Assembly: GCF_018332695.1 (NCBI RefSeq)
Contig: NZ_BOQN01000055.1
Span: 1-33,598, forward strand
Reading direction: 5' to 3'
From: Paractinoplanes toevensis
Lineage (GTDB): Bacteria; Actinomycetota; Actinomycetes; Mycobacteriales; Micromonosporaceae
Length of the DNA stretch: 33,598 nucleotides
Position 1 is the stretch's first letter; each line of letters begins with the position of its first letter. The notes beneath the pieces were generated by a model, which saw only the letters and a list, made by a program, of their open reading frames with translations, was not told the origin of the DNA and made no database searches. This document shows positions 22,686-31,306 of the stretch, in pieces. Position numbers and translations under genes: made by a program.

Positions 22686-23855
22686 TCATCGGGTCAGTGG
22701 TCGGGCGGGCGTCGCCGTGGTCGTAGCCGGGCGGGCGTCCGCACCCGTCGGTGCCGCTGTCGTGTCGGCGATCAGGGCCTGGTCCTCGCCGACGGTCGGC
22801 TCGGGCTTGAGCCGGCCGCGCCTGGTGTCCCAGATGTCCCGGGCGATGATCTGGATGATGCCGGCCACCGGGATGGCCAGCAGCGCGCCCAGGATCCCGG
22901 CCAGCTCGACCGCGATGAGGATCGCGATCAGGACGGTCAGTGGATTCAGCTGCACCGTTCGAGCGAAGATCACCGGTTGCAGCAGGTGGTTCTCCAGCTG
23001 CTGGTACAACACGAAGAAAACGATCACGACGATCCCGGCGGTGGTCGATTCGACGAAGCCTGCCAGGGTGGCGACGATCGCGCCCAGTGTCGCACCGACC
23101 AGCGGGATCAGATCGACGAGCCCCACGAACAACGCGATCAGACCGGCGTACGGGACGCCCATGATGGCCAGCACGGCGTAGGTGAGTGCCCCGCAGATGA
23201 CGCTGATGAGCAGGTTGCCGGTGATGTAGCCGGTGATCGTCCTCGCGCAGTCGTGGCCGACCCGGCGGATCCGTTCGGCGCGCTGCTGGTCGAACAGGGC
23301 GAGGAAGCCGCCGACGGCCTTCGGCGCCTCCAGCACCATCAGATAGGAGAGTACGAAGATGGTCACGATGCCCGCGACGCTGGTCGCGGCGCCACGCAGA
23401 ATAGTAAGTGTGGGTGCGCCGAGACGACCGGCGTACTCCCGGAATCGGGCGGCGTTCTTCTGCGCGTACTCCACCAGGTTGAACCGGTCGATCAGGCCGC
23501 CGACCGGACCCCGTCCGGCCCGGGCGTCGTCCACAATCTTCGGCAGGTTGGCCGCCACCTGTGTTCCCTCATGAACGAGCGGCACGACGAAGAGCGTGAC
23601 CAGCCCGCCGAGCAGGACGAGCGCGACGACGAACACCAGCAGCGTGGCGAGCCAGCGCTTGCCGAACGCCGCGCGGCGCTGGACCCAGGTGACCGCCGGG
23701 TTGAGCGCGACAGCGAAGAACCCGGCAATCAGGATCCAGGTCATTACTTGACTGGTGGCCCGGACCAGGTAGTAGAGGAGCAGGGTGGCCATGACCAGAC
23801 CGATGACGACCAACGTCCGCCGGGCGGTTAACCGGGTGTCTTCACTACTCACCAT
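22686..23855 (-). CDS. AI-2E family transporter
   Basis: A 389-residue membrane protein of the AI-2E (formerly UPF0118/PerM) exporter family. After a short cytoplasmic N terminus come two helices, a soluble region (residues about 100-160, NLPKIVDDARAGRGPVGGLI), then a block of helices with GLVDLIPLVGATLGAIVA and YQQLENHLLQPVIFARTVQL, the family signature. The C-terminal tail is Ala/Thr/Pro-rich. Members transport varied small molecules or ions; autoinducer-2 export is only one assignment. It follows the YihY gene on the same strand after 54 bp, so the two membrane proteins may be cotranscribed. Confidence 0.93.
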   Translation of the reverse strand: MVSSEDTRLTARRTLVVIGLVMATLLLYYLVRATSQVMTWILIAGFFAVALNPAVTWVQRRAAFGKRWLATLLVFVVALVLLGGLVTLFVVPLVHEGTQVAANLPKIVDDARAGRGPVGGLIDRFNLVEYAQKNAARFREYAGRLGAPTLTILRGAATSVAGIVTIFVLSYLMVLEAPKAVGGFLALFDQQRAERIRRVGHDCARTITGYITGNLLISVICGALTYAVLAIMGVPYAGLIALFVGLVDLIPLVGATLGAIVATLAGFVESTTAGIVVIVFFVLYQQLENHLLQPVIFARTVQLNPLTVLIAILIAVELAGILGALLAIPVAGIIQIIARDIWDTRRGRLKPEPTVGEDQALIADTTAAPTGADARPATTTATPARPLTR

Positions 23856-23909
23856 GTGTGCCTACCCCACGCCCCACTACCTAAACTGACGTGATCCTCG
23901 CGCAGACCG

Positions 23910-24953
23910 TCAATCAGCGGGTCGCGGGGCATGGTCGGGTCGCGAGTGGTCGCCCTCAACGGCCGAGTTGTCCTGGTCGCCGGCCCTCGGAGCAGGTTTG
24001 TTGAAGGTGACGTCGACCGTCTCGAAGCCTTTGCTGCGCTGAGCGACGGCTTGGCCGGTGTAGGCGCGATGGTCGCCCCCGGTCAATTCAACGTTGTCGG
24101 TGAACGGGGTGAGCAGTGCGCGGGGGTAGAGGTGCTCGACGCGGACGACGTTGATCTCGGCGCACAGCACCACCGCGACGGCGGTGACGTAGAAGAACGC
24201 CAGTAGGCCGAGCACCAGGGCGAACACGCCGTTGGTGGCGCTGGCGCCCTTGACCACATGCCCGACGTAGGTCACGCCGAAGGTCTGCAACAACTGCCAG
24301 ACCACCGCCGCGCAGATCGCGCCGGGTGCAACGTCGATCACGGTCAGGCGCCGCGCCGTCGCGAGGCGGAAGAAGAAGACGAAAACGACTGCGTTGATGA
24401 CGACCGACGCCACGAGTAGAAGGATTTTCAGAGCGCCGCCGAGGGAGCCCGCGTCGCTGCTGCCGAAGGTGGACAGCGTGGTCGTCCCGATGACGGCCAG
24501 CCCGGCGGTGAGAAGCAGGAGCAGACCGAGGCCGCGGGCTTTGATCGGATTGGGCCGATTGTTGCGGGGGACCCGCCAGACCGAGTTCATCGCGTACTGC
24601 ACCGCTTGCGCCACCCCAAGGCCGCCGTAGAGCGCTCCGAGAATGCCGACCACCAGACCGGTGGCACCGCCACCGATGCGGGAGGGATCGTGCAGCTGGC
24701 TGCCGACAACCGGGAACTGACTCAGTGCCGAGGTGAGGATGTGCTGCTGCAGGCCCGGATTGCCGGACAGGACGTAACCCAGGATCGTCGCGGCCAGCAA
24801 CAGCAGGGGAAACATCGAGACGAACGCGTAATAGGCGATCAGCGCGGCGAGGTAATTGCCCTGGTCGTCGAAGTACTTGTACAACACCGCCAGCGGGAAG
24901 CCCGTCCAGGTGTGTTCACGCTGAAACCTGTCGACCCGGCCAGAATCGTTCAT
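23910..24953 (-). CDS. YihY/BrkB family inner membrane protein
   Basis: About 347 residues from the ATG at 24953 (MNDSGRVDRF), chosen because GAGAGG lies about 10 bases upstream and the family N terminus (helix, then YYAFVSMFPLLLLAATILGY) follows; longer frames upstream lack family features. Six membrane helices typical of YihY/BrkB proteins are present, with GLGVAQAVQYAMNSVWRVPR and FFFRLATARRLTVIDVAPGA as recognisable blocks. The C-terminal tail is charged. The family was once mislabelled RNase BN; its function remains unclear (envelope or transport role). Confidence 0.92.
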   Translation of the reverse strand: MNDSGRVDRFQREHTWTGFPLAVLYKYFDDQGNYLAALIAYYAFVSMFPLLLLAATILGYVLSGNPGLQQHILTSALSQFPVVGSQLHDPSRIGGGATGLVVGILGALYGGLGVAQAVQYAMNSVWRVPRNNRPNPIKARGLGLLLLLTAGLAVIGTTTLSTFGSSDAGSLGGALKILLLVASVVINAVVFVFFFRLATARRLTVIDVAPGAICAAVVWQLLQTFGVTYVGHVVKGASATNGVFALVLGLLAFFYVTAVAVVLCAEINVVRVEHLYPRALLTPFTDNVELTGGDHRAYTGQAVAQRSKGFETVDVTFNKPAPRAGDQDNSAVEGDHSRPDHAPRPAD

Positions 24954-25334
24954 CACACGTAACCTCTCACGACAACGGTCCGGCGTGCTGGAGCGACAAC
25001 CGAGCGGTGCTTCGAGCCCACCGCCCAGTTTCAGACTCAAGCGGAAGTACCCGCGAGGTCCTCGTCATCACCTTCCGACGCGAGGTCGGCCGGGTTCCCC
25101 GGGCCGCCGTCAGCGCGGCGGCGAAGAGGACCATCTGGCTGGGTGGAGGCCCGGCCATTTCGTGGGCCGAGCCGTTTATACGATCCGCGAGCGGGCATCC
25201 GGCGGCTGTTACCGGCGGCGCCTGCTCGCCTCGCAGACATTGCCGCAGAACCGATCGGAGTCATCATGAGTACGGTTCCGTCGCGCAAAGAATCTGCACC
25301 CGGCCTGCCGGGGCCGGGCCACTGACGACGCGCC
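24954..25334. other. Gap between the YihY gene and the EVE remnant
   Basis: No complete gene is supported here. A 19-residue open frame at 25266-25325 (MSTVPSRKESAPGLPGPGH) has GGAG 6 bases before its ATG, a good ribosome-binding site, but no recognisable family; it may be the 5' remnant of a lost gene or a small ORF. Nothing else was recognised. Confidence 0.4.
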
Positions 25335-25735
25335 ATGACGCCGAATGCCGTACCCCGGGTGACGACCGCCGATCTTGGCGCTTGGCTGCTCAAGGGCAAC
25401 GCCGATCAGGCCGACCTGGCCGGGCGCTTCGCCGCCGATCCACACGTGACCCAGTGGTGTGTCCAGCCCAGGGCTGCGGCCACCTGACCGGGCCGGCCCG
25501 GCAGGACCCGGCGGACGGCCGCTGGCAGGCCTCGCTGGACCTGACCATCGCCGCGCCCACCGGCCGGGTGAGCCGGCAGGCGATCCGGGCCGACGCCGCC
25601 CTGGCGGGCCTCGAGGTGCTGCGCCAGCCGCAGGCCGCCAACCCCTCCTTCCTCACCGCCGCACAATTCACGGTTGTCCGCCGGTACCTGTCCGGAGACG
25701 CCGCAACACTGCATATCCGGCAATCGTCCTGCTGA
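25335..25735 (+). pseudogene. EVE-domain gene broken by an internal deletion
   Basis: The ATG at 25335 opens a frame reading MTPNAVPRVTTADLGAWLLK, continuing to HVTQWCVQP, the start of an EVE-domain protein, and stopping at 25485. A second frame then reads GCGHLTGPARQDPADGRWQA, SLDLTIAAPTGRVSRQAIRA and LEVLRQPQAANPSFLTAAQF, the second half of the same fold, stopping at 25735. The middle strands normally between CVQP and the GxGxLTGPA segment are missing and the join near 25470 is out of frame. EVE domains bind modified bases in DNA or RNA. Confidence 0.65.
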
Positions 25736-25800
25736 CCATCGGAAGGCCCCCCGGCCTGCTCGGCCGCGTGTTGAGAGCACGACCCGGGTAATGCCTCACC

Positions 25801-26631
25801 ATGACTCCCCGCCCGGTCCGCGTCCTGACGGCCCTGTTGATCGCCACGGCTGCGGCCACTGTCGTGGTCGAGGTCCTCAATTTCTGGTACGCCCCGGACC
25901 ACGGCGTCAGCTTCGCGGTCCGGACGGCTTGGGCCCTTGCCCGTACGCTCGGCTGGTTGGTCCTGATCTCGCAGGTCCGCCGGGCCCGAGCCACCGCGAA
26001 GCCGTTGGGCCTGATCCTGGGAATGACCACCCTCTTCGCCGTCGGCCGCCTGATCGTCCCTTCCGCCGGACGCCCGCCGCTGCCGGGCCTGATCGGCTTC
26101 GGCGTGCTCACCCTGCTCTGCCTCACGGTGGTGGTCCTGCTCTACCGCCACCCGACCGTCGACGCCCACCTCACCCACCAGCCGCGCCGCCCCGTCCTGA
26201 CCCGCGATGGCCTCAGCTTTCGCGAGGCCCCGCCGGGTGACCCGTGGGTCCTGACCGCCCGGCTGGCGTCCTTCAGCTTCAGCCCGCTCATGCTGGTCCC
26301 GGCCCTGATCGCGGCGGGCACGCTCCGGCATCACCTGGAATGGACCCTGGCCGTGATCTTCTGGATCCTGGCCGGCATCGCGGTCAGCTACGTCGCCCTG
26401 ATGTCCGCCTTCTTCGTCGGCCGGGGCAGCCACCGTGCCCGCATGACACTGACCTGGGTCACGCTGCTGGTCCTCGCCTTCCACCTGCCGCTGTGCCTGA
26501 TCCTGCTGGGCCTCGACGGCTTGATCCGCGACGGTTCACCCCTGGTCGTGGCGGCCGGCCTCACCCTGTACGCCCTCCGGCGATCCGCCCACCCGCCTGC
26601 CCGAGCCACCACATCACCAGCCTCTGCCTAG
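25801..26631 (+). CDS. Polytopic membrane protein, unknown function
   Basis: A 276-residue protein with about eight hydrophobic segments, beginning MTPRPVRVLTALLIATAAAT and ending in a short Pro/Ala/Ser tail. A central cytoplasmic or loop segment contains RRPVLTRDGLSFREAPPGDP. No catalytic motif or known family was recognised. It stands alone between the broken EVE gene and a GAF-ANTAR gene on the same strand; there is a 200-bp gap to the latter, so common transcription is uncertain. Confidence 0.78.
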   Translation: MTPRPVRVLTALLIATAAATVVVEVLNFWYAPDHGVSFAVRTAWALARTLGWLVLISQVRRARATAKPLGLILGMTTLFAVGRLIVPSAGRPPLPGLIGFGVLTLLCLTVVVLLYRHPTVDAHLTHQPRRPVLTRDGLSFREAPPGDPWVLTARLASFSFSPLMLVPALIAAGTLRHHLEWTLAVIFWILAGIAVSYVALMSAFFVGRGSHRARMTLTWVTLLVLAFHLPLCLILLGLDGLIRDGSPLVVAAGLTLYALRRSAHPPARATTSPASA

Positions 26632-26831
26632 CGTCGCTGTCGGTCAGTGGCGCCGTTTGCGTTAGTCCGGTGCGGCGGCGGGTAGCCGGAAAACTCACTC
26701 TTCGTCCACGAGGGACGACTGACCCGGGAAGGTCGACACCTTGCCCTCGGTGAAGGGATTCTCTTGCCTGCATCTGACGATCTGCTCGGCCTGCTACCAC
26801 GCCCAGCGCCCGCCGGCGCCGACTTGCGGCC

Positions 26832-27551
26832 ATGACCGCCTCCCCTTTGCCGGGAAGCGGTCCCTTGGAGGCCGCGATCACCGAGTTGGCGGGCACCCCG
26901 AACCATTCGTCCCGTATGGAGCAGCGGTTCCTGAGGATCGCCACTCTCACCGTCGAGCGGGTGGCGGCCGCGAGATATGCGTCGGTGACCGCTCTGCGGG
27001 GCCGCGCCTACGTCACCGTGGCGGTGAACGACGACCTGATCCGGTCGGTTGACGATGCCCAGTACGCCGACAGTGCCGGCCCGTGCCTCGATGCCCTCGT
27101 CACGGGTGCCCCGGTCGGCGTGCCGGATATCGACACGTCGGTGCAGTGGCCCGGATTCCACGAGGCAGCGCCGCGGATGGGTCTGCACGCGTCGGTCTCC
27201 GTGCCGCTGTTCGCCGGGTCGGGCGAGGCTGTGGCCACGCTGAACGTGTACAGCCACGACCGCGCGGCGATGGCGCCGTTGATCTTCGGGATCTGTTCGG
27301 TGCACGAGCAGCTCACCCTGCAGGCCGGCGAGGAGACCGCCCTGCCGGAGTTGGATGCGGGCGGCCGGGAGCTGGTGGACGGCTATGCGGCGGCTCTGGC
27401 CATCCGGGCCGCGATCCGGCTTGCCATCGAACTCATCAAGACCGACAACCGCTGCGGCCCGGAGGACGCCTACCTCAGCCTCTGCATCCAAGCCGCGGAA
27501 GCCGGCACCGACCTCGGTGAAGCCGCGGCTGCGGTGATCAGCCGACGATGA
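26832..27551 (+). CDS. GAF domain protein with ANTAR-like C terminus
   Basis: A 239-residue soluble protein. Residues about 30-160 form a GAF domain (VERVAAARYASVTAL, SAGPCLDALVTGAPVGVPDI, MGLHASVSVPLFAGSGEAVA). Residues about 185-238 are a three-helix region (ALAIRAAIRLAIELIKTDNR, then EDAYLSLCIQAAEAGTDLGE) matching the spacing of ANTAR RNA-binding domains, which act as antiterminators, though the usual conserved aromatic positions look diverged. GAF-ANTAR pairs are common single proteins in actinobacteria. The start at the ATG at 26832 fits; the gene ends 18 bp before the convergent zwf-like stop. Confidence 0.83.
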   Translation: MTASPLPGSGPLEAAITELAGTPNHSSRMEQRFLRIATLTVERVAAARYASVTALRGRAYVTVAVNDDLIRSVDDAQYADSAGPCLDALVTGAPVGVPDIDTSVQWPGFHEAAPRMGLHASVSVPLFAGSGEAVATLNVYSHDRAAMAPLIFGICSVHEQLTLQAGEETALPELDAGGRELVDGYAAALAIRAAIRLAIELIKTDNRCGPEDAYLSLCIQAAEAGTDLGEAAAAVISRR

Positions 27552-27569
27552 GCCTCGCTCGGCGCAAGG

Positions 27570-28961
27570 TCAGCCCGGCTGCGAAAGCAGTGACCCGCTC
27601 GGGCCGTCGCTACCCGCGGGATACTCCTCCAACGGGATGTCGCCGGCTCGCCAGGCAGCGAGGATCGGCTCCACGATCCGCCAGCACTGCTCGGCCGTGT
27701 CCCCACGGACGGACAACGTCGCGTCACCGTTCAGGGCGGCGCGCAGCACCTCACCGTACGGAGGTAGCTGCCCCTGACCGAAGTTCGCCTCCAGCGTCAC
27801 CGGGTCCAGGACGAACGGGTCATCCGGACCGTTGATGTTCACGTCCAGGGCTACCCGGTCGGGGCCGAAACCGATGCGCAGCCGGTTCGGCCGCTCGTGG
27901 CCGGTCAGCCCATCCGGGACACGGGGCGGCAGCCGGAAGGTGATCACCGCTTCCTGCCGGCCCACGCCGAGGGCCTTGCCCGATCGCAGCCGGAACGGCA
28001 CTCCGGCCCACCGCCAGTTGTCCACCGCCACCACCACCTCGGCCAGCGTCTCGGTCGCACGGGCCGGATCAACACCCTTTTCCTCGGCGTACGCGGGAAC
28101 GGAGCGCCCGCCGAGCGTCCCGGCGGTGTACCGGGCCCGGCGGCTGCAGGCGGCCGGGTCCTCACTCCACGGGCGGGTGGCCCTGAGCACCTGAGCCTTG
28201 CGGTCGCGGAACTCGAGCGCGTCCATGCTCGGCGGGGCGTCCATCGCCAGCAACGCCAGCACCTGCAACAGGTGACTCTGGATCATGTCGGTGAGCGCGC
28301 CGGCGCCGTCGTAGTATCCCGCGCGGTCCTCCAGCGCGAGGGTCTCGTCGAACACGATGTCGACCGTCGCGACGTGGGTGGCGTTGAGCAGCGGTTCGAA
28401 GATCCGATTGGCGAATCGCAGGCCGATGATGTTGAGGACCGTCGACATGCCGAGAAAGTGGTCGACCCGGTGGATGTGGTCCTCCGGCACCAGCCCGGTC
28501 AGCACGTCGTTGAGCTCGCGGGCGCCGGCGGCGTCGGTGCCGAACGGCTTCTCCAGCACCAGCCGGGTGGCCGCCGGCACGCCGATCCGCGACAACGCCG
28601 TGCACGCCCGTACCGTGACGGTCGGGGGCAGTGCGAAGTAGATCACTGCTCGGCCGCCGCAGGCCGCCAGCAACCTCCGCAGGTCCTCCTCCCGGGTCAC
28701 GTCGGCCTGCAGATAGCGCGTCTCTTGCGCCACCTGCTCAGCCTGCGGCCCATCGGCGCCGACGGTGGCGAAGGACTCGGTAACCGTGCGGCGCCAGCCC
28801 TCGTCGTCCCAGTGGTCGGCGCCGCTGCCGACGAGCGACAAGCCAGGCGCGCCACCGCTGGTCAGTAGTCCACCCAGCCCCGGCAGCAGGAGCCGGGCGG
28901 TGAGGTCGCCGCCGGCCCCGAGGATCAGCAGCGTCTGTTCGGCTCGGTCCCCGGGAGTCAT
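27570..28961 (-). CDS. zwf: Glucose-6-phosphate dehydrogenase family protein
   Basis: A 463-residue homologue of glucose-6-phosphate dehydrogenase, which oxidises glucose 6-phosphate to 6-phosphogluconolactone with NADP. The Rossmann loop GAGGDLTARLLLP is at 15-27, EKPFG at 137-141 and RVDHFLG at 165-171; the dyad is Asp167 and His230 (in MIQSHLLQ). In typical enzymes HYLGKE contains a Lys that binds the substrate phosphate; here the position is Met172 (HFLGMS). It may therefore be a divergent paralogue with altered substrate. The ATG at 28961 overlaps the previous stop as ATGA, with GGGAG upstream, so it is the last gene of a three-gene operon. Confidence 0.88.
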   Translation of the reverse strand: MTPGDRAEQTLLILGAGGDLTARLLLPGLGGLLTSGGAPGLSLVGSGADHWDDEGWRRTVTESFATVGADGPQAEQVAQETRYLQADVTREEDLRRLLAACGGRAVIYFALPPTVTVRACTALSRIGVPAATRLVLEKPFGTDAAGARELNDVLTGLVPEDHIHRVDHFLGMSTVLNIIGLRFANRIFEPLLNATHVATVDIVFDETLALEDRAGYYDGAGALTDMIQSHLLQVLALLAMDAPPSMDALEFRDRKAQVLRATRPWSEDPAACSRRARYTAGTLGGRSVPAYAEEKGVDPARATETLAEVVVAVDNWRWAGVPFRLRSGKALGVGRQEAVITFRLPPRVPDGLTGHERPNRLRIGFGPDRVALDVNINGPDDPFVLDPVTLEANFGQGQLPPYGEVLRAALNGDATLSVRGDTAEQCWRIVEPILAAWRAGDIPLEEYPAGSDGPSGSLLSQPG

Positions 28962-29533
28962 GCTCCACGTCTCCCGGTCACTCGTTTGACGACGAGGTAG
29001 GCCACACCGCCCAGGAGGACCCAGGGTGCCGCGACGATGACCGGGTCGAGCGCGTGGTGCCCGACATCGGCGCGCCGCCGACCGATCCGCGATCTCGCCC
29101 CGTGGCGGGTGAACTCGCTCCGCACGCCGGCTTCGGTGATCGGGCTGTCGGGGTGCCGGCTCGCGAACGACCCGATGGTGCTCTCGACGACGTCCACCCG
29201 GTCCGCGGCCAGTAGGAGCAGCCAATGCGCGGCGCGCGCCTCGCTGTAACGCCGGTACGCGTACGTGCGGATCAGTCCCGACAGGCCCTTGGGTGGGCAC
29301 GAGGTACCGAACACGGGGGTGAGGAACTCGTGTTCGATCGACCGTTCGCGCGGCCGCCTCTCCGGCTGACGCTCCGGGAACTCCCCATGCGTACCCGTCG
29401 GTCTCGGATTGAATTGCTCTTTCGGCACCGACGGCCGGTCCCGCGGATCCAGATCCACTCCCCAGCCCGGAATGCGGGCGCGCAACTGGTCACTCGACTC
29501 GGCTGGTTTAGGTTTGTCCGGTGTGTAGGGCAT
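28958..29533 (-). CDS. Hypothetical protein with C-terminal membrane anchor
   Basis: A 191-residue protein. The first 70 residues are Pro/Arg/Glu-rich and probably disordered (MPYTPDKPKPAESSDQLRAR onward). The middle is helical with YAYRRYSEARAAHWLLLLAA and RVDVVESTIGSFASRH; a single membrane segment near the end (DPVIVAAPWVLLGGVAYLVV) is followed by basic residues. No family was recognised. It starts 15 bp after the alcohol dehydrogenase stop and overlaps the zwf-like start by four bases, so it belongs to the same operon. Confidence 0.78.
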   Translation of the reverse strand: MPYTPDKPKPAESSDQLRARIPGWGVDLDPRDRPSVPKEQFNPRPTGTHGEFPERQPERRPRERSIEHEFLTPVFGTSCPPKGLSGLIRTYAYRRYSEARAAHWLLLLAADRVDVVESTIGSFASRHPDSPITEAGVRSEFTRHGARSRIGRRRADVGHHALDPVIVAAPWVLLGGVAYLVVKRVTGRRGA

Positions 29534-29548
29534 GGTGGTCCGATCCGG

Positions 29549-30697
29549 TCAGGCGGCGTTCGGGACGATGAGCGGCTTGATGCAGCCGTCCAGCTTGGCC
29601 GAGAACATGTGATAGCCCTCGGCGATGTGCTCCAGCGGGATCCGGTGGGTCACGATGTCGCTGGGTTTCAGGAAGCCGTTGCGCACGTGCTCGAACAGGC
29701 GGGGCCACTGCCGCTTCACCGGACATTGATTCATCCGCAGCGTGAGGCCCTTGTTGGCGGCGTCACCGAACTTCACGGCGCTGAACATCGGACCGTAGGC
29801 GCCCATCACCGATATGGTGCCGGCCTTACGGACCGAGTCGATGGCCCAGTTGAGCGCCACCGGTGAGCCACCCTGCAACTTCAGCTTGGCGGAGGTCACG
29901 TGCTGCAGGAAGTTGCCGTCCGCCTCGGCGCCCACGGCGTCGATCGCCACATCGGCGCCGAGATGGTCGGTGATCTTCTTGAGGTGGACCACGATGTCGT
30001 CGTACTCGGTGAAGTTGTACGTCTCCGCGTGGGCGAAGGTGGCCGCCTTGGCGAGCCGGTAGTCGAGGTGGTCGATGACGATCACCCGGCCGGCACCCAT
30101 CAGCCAGGCCGATTTGGCGGCGAACAGGCCCACCGGGCCGGCTCCGAACACCACGACCACGTCGCCCTCGACGATGTCGCCGAGCTGGGCCCCGAAGTAT
30201 CCGGTGGCGCATGCGTCGGTGAGCAGGACAGCGTCCTCCTCATCCATCCATTCGGGTATCAGGCTCGGACCGACGTCGGCGAACGGCACCCGGACGAACT
30301 CGGATTGTCCGCCGTCGTAGCCACCGGCGGTGTGTGAATACCCGTAGATGCCGCCGACCGCAGTGGCATTGGGGTTGACGTTGTGGCAGTTGGAGTAGAG
30401 GCCACGGGCGCAGAAGAAACACGTACCGCAGAAGATGTTGAAGGGAACCATGACGCGGTCGCCGGGTTTGATGTTCCGCACCGAGGAGCCAACCTCGTCC
30501 ACGACACCGACGAACTCGTGCCCGAACGTCGTTCCGACCCGGGTATCGGGCATCATGCCGTGGTAAAGGTGCAGGTCCGAGCCGCAAATGGCGGCCCGCG
30601 TCACCCGTACGATCGCGTCATTGGGGTGTTCGATCTTCGGACGGTCCTTTTCCTCGACCCGGATCCGGTACGGGCCTCGATAGACCATTGCACGCAT
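29549..30697 (-). CDS. Zinc-dependent alcohol dehydrogenase (formaldehyde dehydrogenase-like)
   Basis: A 382-residue medium-chain dehydrogenase. Catalytic zinc ligands are Cys38 (CGSDLHLYHG), His60-Glu61 (GHEFVG) and Asp162 in LTDACATGYFGA; the structural zinc lobe has all four cysteines (Cys90, Cys93, Cys96, Cys104). The cofactor loop is GAGPVG at 185-190. The length and the LTDACATGYFGA block resemble glutathione-independent formaldehyde dehydrogenase relatives and threonine-dehydrogenase-like proteins. A GGAAGGAA Shine-Dalgarno sequence precedes the ATG at 30697. It is the first gene of an operon with an unknown protein and the glucose-6-phosphate dehydrogenase homologue, pointing to a redox or NAD(P)H role. 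Confidence 0.92.
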   Translation of the reverse strand: MRAMVYRGPYRIRVEEKDRPKIEHPNDAIVRVTRAAICGSDLHLYHGMMPDTRVGTTFGHEFVGVVDEVGSSVRNIKPGDRVMVPFNIFCGTCFFCARGLYSNCHNVNPNATAVGGIYGYSHTAGGYDGGQSEFVRVPFADVGPSLIPEWMDEEDAVLLTDACATGYFGAQLGDIVEGDVVVVFGAGPVGLFAAKSAWLMGAGRVIVIDHLDYRLAKAATFAHAETYNFTEYDDIVVHLKKITDHLGADVAIDAVGAEADGNFLQHVTSAKLKLQGGSPVALNWAIDSVRKAGTISVMGAYGPMFSAVKFGDAANKGLTLRMNQCPVKRQWPRLFEHVRNGFLKPSDIVTHRIPLEHIAEGYHMFSAKLDGCIKPLIVPNAA

Positions 30698-31018
30698 GAG
30701 TTCCTTCCGATCCGGGCGACCACCCTCGAGATGTCATCGACCGGCTACCCCTCCACCACCCGGCTACACGGATCCGGCGCCCATTTTGCAGCGAGACAGG
30801 TGCTGCAGAGCTCTTGTCGCTGCTGCTCCACGCGGTGATGGACCCGGTGGTCGAGGAGACCGCCGCGATCTCCCGCGCGTGTTTCCGGTCGAAGTACAGG
30901 CGCGGTAAAGGCTTAACGGGGACGCGGGAGGGGCACTCTGGCGGTGATATCCACGGAGTGACGGAGATGGCCATGATTCTGGATTTGCACCGCCGTCCCG
31001 CCGTTGGCCGGTGACCAG
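30698..31018. other. Divergent gap with a possible short upstream ORF
   Basis: No full gene is seen. A 15-residue open frame at 30967-31014 (MAMILDLHRRPAVGR) has ACGGAG just before its ATG and ends 4 bases before the zinc-ribbon start, so it could be a leader peptide coupled to it. No other signal was recognised. Confidence 0.35.
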
Positions 31019-31249
31019 ATGTTCTTCCTCCTGTTCGGTCTACGCACCCGTGAGGGTCTGGTCTCCGCCACCACGATGGTGTGCGAGGTGTGCGGCGTGG
31101 CCGCCGCCCAGTCGCTGATCAAGCGATCGACGAAGTTCACCCTCTTCTTCATCCCGCTCTTCCCCGTCCGCCCGAGCTCCTACTACCTGGGCTGCGCCCA
31201 CTGCGGCGCAATACGCCCGGCTCACCGGGACGCGTACCGCGTGGGCTGA
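31019..31249 (+). CDS. Small zinc-ribbon protein
   Basis: A 76-residue protein from the ATG at 31019. It begins MFFLLFGLRTREGLVSATTM, then CEVCG, a hydrophobic strand region (KFTLFFIPLFPVRPSSYYLG) and CAHCG, so two CxxC pairs form one zinc ribbon. Small proteins of this layout (FFxxFGxRT, CPxCG, FTLFFIPxFP, CxxCG) are common in actinobacteria and of unknown function. The start at 31019 is preferred over an upstream in-frame start at 31004 because the family begins with the Met-Phe-Phe motif. Confidence 0.85.
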   Translation: MFFLLFGLRTREGLVSATTMVCEVCGVAAAQSLIKRSTKFTLFFIPLFPVRPSSYYLGCAHCGAIRPAHRDAYRVG

Positions 31250-31306
31250 CGCGGTCGGTGCGACGACGGTGCACAACGGAAGCGGGATATCGAGGAGCAG
31301 CGCACG

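Noticed and set aside
25390..26484. A 364-codon minus-strand frame over the EVE remnant and the membrane protein
   Set aside because: Gln/Asp/Arg-rich shadow with no motif; the plus strand gives membrane helices and EVE halves.
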